A DNA stretch of 64,000 nucleotides. It comes from Drosophila pseudoobscura. Its lineage: Eukaryota; Arthropoda; Insecta; Diptera; Drosophilidae. Shown here piece after piece: positions 33,370 through 44,175 of the stretch; positions within the stretch are counted from its first letter, which is position 1; the number at the start of each line of letters is the position of its first letter. The DNA is taken from contig NC_046681.1 of assembly GCF_009870125.1 (NCBI RefSeq), positions 29,658,001-29,722,000 of the forward strand, in the 5' to 3' direction. The notes under the pieces were generated by a model. It made no database searches. It was given only the letters and a program-made list of their open reading frames with translations, and was not told the origin of the DNA. The translations under genes and the position numbers were made by a program.

Positions 33370-36300
33370 CTAGTTTATGGCCTCATTCGATTCTATGATG
33401 GTCGTGTTGAACATGCCGCGACAGAGCTCCACCACAGCACTGGACAGGCGGCCATAGCACTTGGGCTTCTGCTTCCAGGCTATAAATACATAATAAAACG
33501 GAATGCCGGCGAGAGTGATGGCAATGCCAATGAGCAGATTCCCGGGCTCCTCGAAATTGGGCAGTAGCACCAATGTCACACAGCAGACCATAAAGGTTAT
33601 GGGCAAGACCAGATGTACTTTAATTGGTCGTGGCAAATCCGGCCTGAAAGATACACAAATATTCAGCATTTATAAGGGTATGTATGATACATATGTAAGG
33701 AATACAAACTTCTTGTGCCGCAGCCACAACATGCCTGCTATGCTGGCGACGACAGATAGCCAGAGCACAGAGCTGAAATAGTTGATCAACTGGTAGACAT
33801 TATCCGTCAAGAGCATAAGCAGCGACATCAGGCACTAAACAGAAGGCGAAATAATGCTTAAGTTTTAATAATTACATTAACAAATATTCAACACAGCCTA
33901 CGGTGAAAATTAACGACGGTATTGGTGTCTGTTGCTTCACATGGAAGAGCTGGAAAAACTTTGGTAAATGTCCCTCCTGGGCACCAGTTGCAAAGAGTCG
34001 TGCCGATGTGAACAGCACGCCATTGACGCCGCCAAAGGTGCTGAGTGCCACAAAGATTGGTACCATAAAGGCCAGGGGTCCAAAGACCTTGTTGCCAAAA
34101 GTCACCGCTACGGCCAAAGAACTGAGCATTTCCGGCTTGTTAACCACAACAAAATAGGCCAAATTCACGAGAACATAGATGGCCGTGACCAGGGGCATGG
34201 CTATCCAAATGGCCCGTGGAAGATTTCTGAAAATACACGGACAGGAATGTCAGAAACGTGCTTTTAGCGAAGGGAGAAGCAAGCAACCCCAGCACTTAAA
34301 TTGATTGGAAGTGTTTCAAGCGTAAATTGAATTCATTAGGGAGCCAGCCAGCAGCATCCTACCCCACCCCAGTTACAACCCCATATCTATTCATGACATC
34401 AAGGACACTCAACAAGTTACCACTTGTTGCGGGCTTGCGCATGACGCAAAAGGCATCCCCCAGCCATCGCCGCTTCCATTTGTCTTGCTGACAGGCCCGG
34501 TCCCTACCCTACTCACTTGTATGGATCCTGCAGCTCCTCTGTTACAAAGTTCAAGTAATTCCATCCGCCAAAGGCAAATAAGCCAGAGTAGAAGGCATAG
34601 CCAATATTCCGAGCACTATAAGTGCCCTCCCAAGGATTACTAAAATTCTCCAGCTTGCCGATGGCCATGTAGTAGATACCAGCAATTATTATCATGATGA
34701 GAGCCAGCAGCTTGCCCACTGTAAAGACATCCTGGACTTTCATTGAGACCTTGACGGACAAACAATTAATGGCAGTGAGCAAAGCTGTAAAGGGGGAGAA
34801 TATGTATCTTTAATGTAATTTTTTATGTCATTGAAGGACTTTACTCACTCAGGCACACCGCTGCCAGAAGCTTGACCGAGTTCTGAGGTGGATCGCAGTC
34901 CTCAAAGAAGGGTTTGGCGGCATAATGGGCAAAAGTAAGAGCTACAATGGTCTGTAAAGGAAAATCAATAATGTAAGAAGAACATTATCCCAAAAATACA
35001 TGTTTAATCCAGCTTTCCACTTTTGTTTCATTGGAGAAAGTTATTTACTTAATTGAATTCAATTCTGGTCGAAGGTTGCCGCCACTTAATAAATTTATAT
35101 ATTTGTTGTGCATCAACAACCAATTCAAATGGCAATCCATCAATTAAGAGAAATAGTAAACATTCTATAATTCAATTGATTGGCCCCCGCCCACCAGGCA
35201 GCCCTTACTGACCTGCGTCGTTGGCCGGATGATCAGCAAAGCTATCCAGAGGCGTAGGAATCCAACCAAAGGACCAAAGCAAACCAGCAAATATGCATAG
35301 TCTCCACCAGATCTCATAATGCTTGTACCCAACTCCGCATAACAGAGGGCTCCAATTGTGGACAAAATTCCACAGGCCGACCAAATCAACAGGGAAGTTC
35401 CAACGGATCTGAGAACGCAATAAATAAATGTATAAAATGTGAAAATAGACCATCAGAAGGAGAGATAAAAGTACTATAAGTAGTTCCTTCATCTAGAATA
35501 TACCACGGAAATGGAAATGTATGTAAAGATATTCTCTCTCAACTAAAGAATGAAGAAAGAATCGAATGCAGTTTGAAAATCATCAAACTATTACTAATGA
35601 AATCGATCTATCATTGAATTTTTTGTTTCTCATTCAATAACACCCTTTGAATAACTTAATTCCTTCCAACCCTTGGAATTGTCTACAAGCTACTATTACG
35701 AAAATTTTCGTAATAATTGTATCCTTCTTAGCCATGTCGAAGAAACAAAACATATCTGGTCACCTCAACCAAGAGGATGTTAATAAAGTCAATTCGATTG
35801 GTAGCTTCTTCCCAGCGGTTCCCAAACTGGATAATTTGCGTCGTAGTGAGGAGAACTTTCGTCAGAATCAGTACAAGGCCGAGTTGTGTGATGTGTTGAA
35901 TACCTATGGCACTGGTATGGCACTTACGATGCAGATGGATCGCACCATAGCTAACCGTGTGGGTCATCCCTCCCATATGTCGCCCAGCTACTTAATGGAC
36001 GACATACTGACTGGCCGCATTCACACTTTCGGTTTCGAGGACTACTTGAATCTGCCCCATCACAACGAACAGATACGCAACCCCCATTTCGAGATGGAGA
36101 ACTCCCACAAATAAATCCACATCAAACACCTTTTGTCTATGACTTTCCTCCTACACACACATGCCGTTCATATCTAACAGAGTTTATGTTCATTCAGCAA
36201 TTTAAATGTTCCCCTTAAATTTGAGCCAGCATTTGTTTTTCTGCACTAACTGGCAATGTTCTTTATGATTTTATCTACTAGAACAGGGGGTCTTTTCAGG

Positions 36301-37394
36301 AGTTTTTGAGACGGAAGAGGTTAGAGTTATAAAATGTTAAGATATCCTAGTTTTTAAAGAACCTCGGATAGTAGGAGTCTTGGCCTCTAATATTACTTTT
36401 TGTTGTTGAATGCCTTCTTTAGTTAAAATCTGTCTAAATCTGTTAGATTTTCGTGCCAAACCTTAAACATAAAATTAGATTGTTTAATTTAAGAGTACGA
36501 CCAGCCATAGATGATATAACTTGAAAGATAATCGTGTACCAATAGATTAAGTTGGGTTAACTGGCAGTACATGGAGCTTTTTGATTACTTTCGAAGTGGA
36601 TTTTTATAGACTAGACAAAAGCATTCGATTTTCCCAAGAAGACGACTGGTATGTATCTCTGCGGTGACTAAAACAACTGGATTAAACAGTCTTATCTTGA
36701 ATAACGCCTAATAAAAACACTTTATTATCGCGACAGATAAAGCTGATAAAATGGCATACAACTACTATTTAGTCAGTAATAAGAAATTCAAAGATAATAT
36801 TATTACACTTGGCTTTTATTATTTTAATTTTCATGATTCCAACGAACTTCTTTATAGTTTCGTCAAGCACCTTATGCATACATGATATCCATAGTTTTTG
36901 GCATAGGAGCGATTCGTTGTTGGCAATCTTGTAATTGGAGAGAAATCGACTTGAAAGCTGACGCAATATTTTGAAAGAATTTCTTCACAAACGAAGGGAG
37001 GGCGGGCTTTAACAATCAACTCAAGGGAAAATCGGGTACTAATAAATTCCACTTAATTGGTGCCAAAAAGAATTTATTATAGCATTAATTGACCTTTTTG
37101 TGAATAAATTAAATTAAGGATGATACTATGTATATGCATAAAGAGATGCATATGTAAATATGCAGATGGGATGATGCCCTGGCAGCTTACTCACTCTGTA
37201 TAGAGAAAGACTCCAGTGGGTGCGATGAATATGCCAGATCCTATAATGGTGCCCACAATGATGGCCACTCCATTGAGCAGAGTTAGCTTCCGTTTCAGTA
37301 CGATCTTTCCATCCGATTCGGGGGTTTCCTTGGGTGCACCTTCGGAGGAGTCCACCAAGCTGGTGGTCACACCATTCGCATATCGTTCAGTCAT
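33370..37394 (-). CDS. JhI-21: LAT-type (SLC7) amino-acid transporter, JhI-21, 496 aa
   Basis: Seven exons: 37394-37195, 35408-35213, 34951-34849, 34784-34517, 34226-33902, 33834-33710 and 33643-33370. Phases agree at every junction and sum to 497 codons. The protein starts [19 protein letters not shown]1 carries the substrate-binding GSGIF motif ([17 protein letters not shown]). Further blocks are [52 protein letters not shown] and [16 protein letters not shown]. This is the twelve-segment light chain of heteromeric amino-acid exchangers, which pairs with a CD98-like heavy chain at the plasma membrane and moves large neutral amino acids. The sequence agrees closely with my memory of Drosophila JhI-21, a leucine transporter used in nutrient sensing. 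The 1.8 kb first intron holds a gene on the other strand. Confidence 0.92.
35734..36114 (+). CDS. Intronless POMP/UMP1 proteasome maturation factor copy, 126 aa, nested in the JhI-21 intron
   Basis: A single uninterrupted frame starts [18 protein letters not shown] at an ATG in the context TTAGCCATG. It reads [17 protein letters not shown] in its middle and [20 protein letters not shown] near its end. Human POMP has LELSEKNFQLNQDK and TIGFEDILNDPSQSE at the same places, so the UMP1 family assignment is firm. UMP1 proteins chaperone the assembly of 20S proteasome half-mers and are degraded as the first substrate. The gene lacks introns, lies inside intron 1 of JhI-21 on the opposite strand, and an AATAAA overlaps its stop codon (36110-36115). 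These points suggest a retrocopy. Drosophila has male-specific proteasome subunit retrogenes, so a testis role is a reasonable inference but is not shown here. Confidence 0.85.
   Translation: MSKKQNISGHLNQEDVNKVNSIGSFFPAVPKLDNLRRSEENFRQNQYKAELCDVLNTYGTGMALTMQMDRTIANRVGHPSHMSPSYLMDDILTGRIHTFGFEDYLNLPHHNEQIRNPHFEMENSHK
36110..36115 (+). terminator. AATAAA overlapping the stop codon of the POMP-like gene
   Basis: The hexamer runs across the last lysine codon and the TAA stop, which would give an extremely short 3' untranslated region if used. Other signals may exist downstream. Confidence 0.4.
36116..37194. other. Remainder of JhI-21 intron 1
   Basis: About 1.1 kb of AT-rich intron sequence without a further open frame of interest on either strand. 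Confidence 0.5.
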
Positions 37395-38505
37395 TATGTG
37401 TACGGATATAGTTTGTCTTTAATGCGCAATAGTTGGCATTGCCACTGGAAAGGAAAGGAATGCACAAGAGGAAGTGTGTGTTTAAAAGATGCAAATCTAT
37501 TTAGGGGAATCTATTATTATCAAGGGGAGACACGTCACGTGCTGGGCGAAAGCGAAACCTAGCCAATTGTAAACAATCTATTGCACAGAGATACTACAAC
37601 CTGTTGGTCGTTGCTCCCCCCGTCAATCGCAGACACATTGAACCTCAAGTAGATCTCTGCTGCGTTGGCACCCAAACTAATCTCTCTATAAGTACAGCGA
37701 TGTTTCCACATCACTCCATTATCACTCGACAGACACACAATTATGATTTAAAGTTGAAAGTGTCGCAAGGCGAGCGTCGGCACTTTGGTACGTCAGAGGA
37801 GTTCTTTTCGAGGTGGCGCCGCCTCGTACCTCGTGCTAATTTTCACGGTTTCGTCATACCCATTCCAGTGCAATACAAACAAATCGTTCCCTCCGCCATA
37901 AACACAGTCGCGTGGCAGTGAAAATTATTGCAATATTTCTGCGCACTTGTACACCTTTTTCTTCTATTTTTGTGTGTCAACGTTTGGAATGCAGTTTAGT
38001 TGATTATTTGGTTTTATCTCTCGCGTCGCGGGGTTTAGTGTCGGCTCTACCATAAATTGCAATTTTATACCTCACGAAAAGCAAACACTGCGTGGTGCGG
38101 ACACACAAATCGGCTCCAAGTGCGGGTTGAGACTGTGCGTTGGCATCGAGACCGGCATTTTCATATTAATGTTGACGCATTTCCACCCCAGCGTAAATTA
38201 TAGTACATATGTATATAGAGAGCCCAGAGAATGAATGTGAGCGTCATTTGAGAGAACGTGGGTAGCATGTTTTGGGGGCCAAAAACAGAGAGTGCTCGAA
38301 ACCGGAATATGTATGCCACATGTTTACACTTTTTTCAATCAGCTGGGGTCAGTCGGATATTTTTATTAAGATAAAATACATTCAGAAAATGCAATATATT
38401 CACCAAAATCTTTAGTTATTTTATTGGTTTAAGTATTTGTTATAATCAAAAATATTTGTTTGCGAAATGAAAATTGAATTCCCGCTTAAGTGGCATTCTC
38501 TGTGC
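37395..38505. other. Divergent upstream region of JhI-21 and the RpL7-like gene
   Basis: No supported gene. The plus-strand frame at 37604-37921 (105 codons) lacks family features and overlaps the likely JhI-21 promoter and leader, so it is not called. Confidence 0.45.
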
Positions 38506-38694
38506 AACGTAGACACAGCTGATTCAAGTTAAACGACTAAATTACGAGTTCAATAAATTTAAAAACTATCTGTATTTATCAAAACGAAATGGCTAAGAAA
38601 TTGGATGTGTTTTCTGTTATTAGTTAAACTATTTTGAAAAATAAAATGTAATTTCGTTTTGTCATTCCCCACGTAACGTAGACACAGCTGATTC
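38506..38694. promoter_or_regulatory. Duplicated promoter block with two copies of AACGTAGACACAGCTGATTC
   Basis: The same 20-mer occurs at 38506-38525 and 38675-38694, 169 bp apart. Weaker similarity extends on both sides (CATTC before each, and AACGA-T-AGATT-like sequence after). Each copy contains an E-box CAGCTGAT close to the fly core-promoter motif 5. The second copy is followed by TCGATAACG, a partial DRE. It lies about 90-280 bp upstream of the RpL7-like start codon. Confidence 0.6.
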
Positions 38695-38782
38695 GATAAC
38701 GATTAGATTCCTTTTAGTTATTGTTTTGATTGCGCTGCACGTGTTTTTTCTGATTTCGTTTATTAAAATAAAAAGTACAAAG

Positions 38783-39684
38783 ATGTCGGACAAGTAAGGC
38801 TAATGAAAACTATATTAAATTGCTTATTCAATCCAACACAATATAATTACACTAACTAGATACGCCGTGCCCAACAAATTACCCGGAAAAACCGTCTCCG
38901 TGCTGAAGCATCGTAAGCGACGTATTCTGCAAGATCAGGCTGTCATTGAACAGAAGAAAAATGATCGCATTAAACGCAGACAGAAGACCAAGACGCATCA
39001 CAAATTCCGTCGCGCCGAATCCTTTGTCATGGGCTATCTGAAGGCGGAACGTACCTCAAACCGGATCAGGCAAACAATCCTAAAGACGAACGTAACCGAA
39101 CAGAGTGCGGCGGCCGCCGATGATTCAAACCCCAAACTGCTGTTTGTGATGCGCCATGCGGGCAAGAAAATCTTCGACAAGACCACAACGGACATATTCA
39201 AAACGCTGCGCATGGGCCAACGTCACAATGCCGTATTCCTGGAGAACACCAAGGAGAACCAACTGTTGCTGCGCGTGATCGAACCCTTTGTGGCGTACGG
39301 TAATCCATCATTGAGCACAATACGCGAGCTGGTGTTCAAAAAGGGCTTTGCCCGCATCGACGGCAAGAAGACGGCCATACAGTCGAACACCATGGTGGAG
39401 GAGCATCTGGGCGAGAAGGGTGTCATATGCCTGGAGGATATCATCCATGAAATTTGCACAGTTGGACCCAATTTTGCTGCTGTTACACAATTCCTGTGTG
39501 CCTTTACGGTGGGTTTCGTATGCGAATTCTTAACAATTTCCTTATTCCACGATTCCGATTCTCTTCGCAGATGTCAAGTCCCCGCAATGGCTGGCAAAAA
39601 AAGGTCTCGGTTTCATACAAACGCGGCGGGGAGTATGGCTATCGTGGAAATGCCATCAACGAACTGGTTGCCCGCTGCCTCTAG
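38783..39684 (+). CDS. RpL7-like: RpL7-like large-subunit ribosomal / ribosome-biogenesis protein, 257 aa
   Basis: Exons are 38783-38793, 38860-39508 and 39571-39684. The first coding exon is only 11 nt (MSDK), which is common for ribosomal protein genes. The protein reads YAVPNKLPGKTVSVLKHRKR, then a basic coiled segment, LLFVMRHAGKKIFDKTTTDI (uL30 fold), IRELVFKKGFARIDGKKT and a C-terminal NGWQKKVSVSYKRGGEYGYR. The second half is the L30/L7 domain with the L7 C-terminal extension. Drosophila has both RpL7 and this diverged RpL7-like paralogue, related to human RPL7L1 and yeast Rlp7. Rlp7 acts in 60S pre-ribosome maturation in the nucleolus. I believe the orthologue is CG5317, from memory. 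The next gene starts only 122 bp after the stop codon. Confidence 0.93.
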
Positions 39685-39806
39685 AAGCCCCCAATCTAGT
39701 AGACTTTTAAGTGATTGTTCAGTCTATAATACTATATTCTATATCTAAGTCCGATAATACACATTTTTCAATCAATTGAACAACTATATATAGTTTTGTG
39801 AGCAAA

Positions 39807-42800
39807 ATGTCGATGATCTTCAATGCCAGTCAGGATAGCAAAACGGAGATCGAATACCAGACGATCTCCTCGACTCAGACCTATCTGGCGGAAGAGCAGT
39901 CAGAGCGTCTACATAATCTGATATCCAAGGAGCAGCTCGAGAAGCTGAATCAGGCCTTCAATGAACGTCCTGATTCACAGGTCGGCTTCGATGACCTACG
40001 AAGCCTTTTGCTGGAACAGGATATCACCTTCAACGATGCGGTGTACAACCGGCTCTTTTTGAAGATCAATCAGAATAGGGACTTTATGGTCGATTGGAAC
40101 GAGTTCGTCTCGTATCTGATCTTCGGCTTCCAAGAGGAGGATCCCAGCAGCCAAAAGGAGTCGTTGATCCTGCCCATTTCGGTGGCACCTTCTGTGCGGA
40201 AAACGGAGCACCGATCGACTGTGTGCTGTGTGGCCCTGCTCAAGGCCAAGTCCGATCAGGTGCCCATCGAGGAGGTCACCGAGACGGTAAACTTCTCCTT
40301 TGGCGGTGAAGACTCCCCCGAAGCCTCTGGCATGTGGGTGACGGCCAGTCACGAGGGCATGCTGCGCTTTTGGACCTCCCACATGGAGCCCATTCGAACA
40401 GCAACCTCGGAGAGCAGTAAGTAGAGCAGTAAGCCTTGGTTCTCGATCCAGGGGTACCGTAACCCTCTCTTGTCTCAGTCCACCTGAAGATGCCCACTTG
40501 GATACTGGCTGTACAGGCTCTCTCGGATGTCAGCATAGTCTGCACTTCTTCCACAGAGCGGGAGCTGCGCTTCCACGAGACCATCGCCTCGACCTTCACA
40601 CTCCGAATGGTCATCCGTAGCATGCCCCACGCAGTCTACTGCATGAGTTATGCCTTCTACAACAACGGCAAGGTACACTCGAAGCTGGTACTCGGGGATT
40701 ATGCTGGCAACGTGAGGATTCTCTCATACTCGCCGAACCTGCGTGGTCCGTTCCAGGCCAAGCCGGGAGCTGCCCTGATCGAGGTGGTCTGGGCGGACGT
40801 GCTAAAGGGCAAGATACCCCAGATGATACCCAAGGAGTACATCAATCTGCACAACGAGATGATCAGCTGTGTCCACTATTCCCTGCACATGAACGCCTTG
40901 TTCGCCACTGCGGAGTACAGGAACACAAAAAAGTATCGCGGACGGTGTCCGGGCATGATCATGGTCACATACGATGAGCGGAGCAATTTTCGTGTACCTT
41001 TGGGTGTTTCCACCTTCTTTGTGGCAGAGAGCCATAACATTGTCGTCACTGGGGGACCCGATACGTTCGTTAGGATCTGGGATGTCTATATACCCACAGA
41101 GCCGTCGGCAATCCTCACCGGCCACAATGGTGGCATTGTCATGGTATTTGTGCAGCCGGAGGAGAACAAGGTGTACAGCGTGGACTACCAGAAGATCATT
41201 AAAGTGTGGGATCTCCAAGAGCACACACTGCTCCAGACCTACGGCGAGCTGGTGCGCCTCATACATCCCAGCGAGACGGATATGACCTACTTCTATCACT
41301 CGCATTTGCGCGAGCTCATTGTGGCTGGACGCAAGCTAATCTCCATCAAGTGCTGTCCACGCGTGAGAGTAGATCTAACTGATGGCAATACCCATGCGGC
41401 ACCCGTGTCCGTGGTCCTGTACAATCGTCTGTTTCGGAATATCGTCACCTGTGGCCTCGACAGCTACATCATTGTGTGGGATCCTTGGAGTGGACGGCGC
41501 AAGATCATCATGAAGAACTGCCACACGAAAATGATCTACGGCGAAATAATTGACATTGAGATTACGGCCGCCACCTTCGATCCACTCGAGCAGTTCCTCC
41601 TCACGGGCGCTCGCGACGGTACCCTGAAGATCTGGAACTACAATAACGCGGTGGTGGTGCGAAACATGAGCATCATGCCGGACCAGGAGGTGACTTCAGT
41701 CATTTGGGTGGTGGATCGGTAGGTGTTTGACTCTGGCAGGCATACATACATACTTACTTCTCAAATGTCTCGGACCCGTAGTATTCTGGCCATGGGTTGG
41801 GATCGTCAGGTAACCGAATTCAATGATGTGGAGGGCCGCGAGTACGGGGATCCCAAGAAGTGGTCCAAGTTCCACACCGACGACATCACCTGTGCCGATG
41901 TCAAGCTGGGGGAGGGCGTGGTCACTGCCACCTACTCTGGCGAGGTTATATTCTGGAAGCTGGAGACTGGCCAGCCCTACCGAAGGTATAGCGTCATGGA
42001 TCCCACACGCTTCATTGAGCTGAAACTCACGCCCGAAGAAGAGAAGTTAATGCGCCGAAGCAAGCGATTGATGTCTCGTTTGGGCTCCAGTCGCATGAGT
42101 CGAGCGACCGCCATTACTATGCCCAAGGCAGACGATGGCCGAGACTATGGCCAGAACGTACCCATCTCCGTTCAGGCCGTTCTATTCCTGCAGACTCGAC
42201 CCCAGACAATACAACATGGTAAAGTGCACACCATATCGCAATTATTTTTATTGCTGGAACTTCCTTTTATTTCATCCAGGCAGTGTGTTTATCTCCCTGG
42301 ACACTGGCTATATTCAGGTATATTCCCATCATTCCCGCGGTGGCTACATGAGTCAGTTTTTGTCCGTCCACAAGACCGGAGACTGTGTCCTTACCATGTG
42401 CACTGATCGCAAGAATCGTTACATCTACACGGGCACAGCCTTTGGCTATATCAAGGTCTGGCATATAGTCAACTACTGGTGAGTGTTGGATTAAAAGACT
42501 TCGGGTATATTTCAAGCTAAACCCCTTTGACGGGACCAAGATTTGACGCGTCCCAACAGGGGCCCTGTTCTCACACATCGCAACACAAACATGCATATGT
42601 AGATACTTGACAGGAGAATTCCCGAGAATTAAAAAAATATCATACCTGTCGTGTGCTCGACCCGAGTCTTACTCTGATTAGGCCTTTTGATGTTGGGCTG
42701 CATCCCAAATTCCAAAAGATTCCCCCCCGATGATTTAGAATTGATAATACTCCATTACTTTTCCCACTCGCGTCTCCTTATCAGAGCACCTACTGTATCC

Positions 42801-44065
42801 GCCATAAAAGCAATCCTCAGGCCATTAAGAAACCACACGAAACTGCCTCTAACGACATTCCTCATTATCCTGCACGTTCATCAAAACGAATTCCACCCAC
42901 AACAAACCAACTTCCTCCTCGGTTGGCCTGTCTTGTGTCTTGCGTGTCTCAACAAAGTTCCCCCAATTGCCAAAAGCAAAGTTTCTTCTGTAAAAATAAT
43001 AAATAACTCATAACTGGTCGGAGAAGGCACTCGCGACTACCTAGTGAGGATCACTTGTTGCCATGAACGATGTTTGCCTGATTAGTCGAAGCCCGACGAA
43101 CCACTAACCTAGTACAACCTGTCTCGTAACATCTCTCATTCTAGCGTGCCGGAAGCGGAGAAGGTGCACGTGTGCATGCCCAGGCTGCGGCTGGAGTTTA
43201 TATTCATGAGAAAGGAGTTCTGGGTCACACGGGCCAAGAGGGTGGTGCGCCATCAGCGTGAACCGCTGCTGGTCAGCTCCTACAAGGCTCATCTCAAGGC
43301 AATCAATTCGATAGCCTTTATTAATCTGCCAAAGATTGTGTTTTCGTAAGTTTTGTAGCAATAAAGATTGTGTGTGGCGAAATCCGCCATTAATCTTCCA
43401 CTTTCAGGGGCAGCCACGATTACTCCTGTCGCCTGTGGACACAGGGAGGCCGCTACTTGGGCACCCTTGGCACAGTTCTGCCTTGGTCCAAGCTTTCACC
43501 CTTCGAGCGTGCTGGGAGTGAGAATCAGGTCTATCGCCTGCCACCGGACATCAAAAAGGTGGCCAGCTCAACTACACTTAAGGTGATCTCCGGCGTCCAG
43601 ATGGATCGACCCGCTAAGCGAGCCGAGGTCAAGGCACCCGAGGATCGCGATGAGGAGACCGCCCAGACGGACGATGGCTATGATTTAAAGAAAATCTTCG
43701 ATAAGCCCCTCAAAGAACCCATTCTGGGCAAGCACTTCACGCTGCCCGGTAAAAGTGTCATGGATCAGCGCATCGATGTGGACACCACTCAGAGCTACAT
43801 TGCTGTCTACACGCATCTTAAGGTCCATCACACTGAAATGCTCGAACGTCTGCCCACGCCAGCTGTGATAAGTCGCGTTGCGGGCGAGAACTACATGGAT
43901 CATTATGTGCCCGTCGAGGGCAAGGTGGACTTGAGTGGATCGGCTCTGAATATCAAGCAGCCGCCGCGTCGCAATGTGAGGCCCAACGACCCACGAAATA
44001 TGCGCATGGCCAAGACTCGCGGCGACATGGGTCCTGGTCCCAGTCCCAGCCAGCAATCTGAGTAG
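39807..44065 (+). CDS. EF-hand-like / WD40 repeat protein (WDR49/WDR64-like), 1114 aa
   Basis: Six exons: 39807-40416, 40479-41718, 41782-42218, 42280-42478, 43145-43345 and 43408-44065, all with GT/AG ends and matching phases. The start is [14 protein letters not shown]. Residues about 40-105 form an EF-hand-like module, with [17 protein letters not shown] and a loop [12 protein letters not shown] that has Asn/Asp at liganding positions but no Gly6. A long chain of WD40 repeats follows, e.g. [62 protein letters not shown] and [13 protein letters not shown], enough for two propellers. The C-terminal about 150 residues are charged and low in repeats. EF-hand plus double propeller is the WDR49/WDR64 layout, a group often tied to cilia or sperm; that function is inference. 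The family name is likely, the exact orthologue unknown. The gene converges on Rab3GAP2. Confidence 0.88.
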
Positions 44066-44175
44066 TCTCGTCTCGTGTCTCTGTCAATGGATAAAATCAT
44101 ATATATTTTTGGGGGTATTGCTGCTCAATGATTTGATGGTTAAATTAAAGTGTTCCTTTCTGTTGCCTTAAGCAT

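Noticed and set aside
37604-37921. 105-codon plus-strand frame near the JhI-21 start
   Set aside because: No family features, and it lies in the likely promoter or leader of JhI-21.
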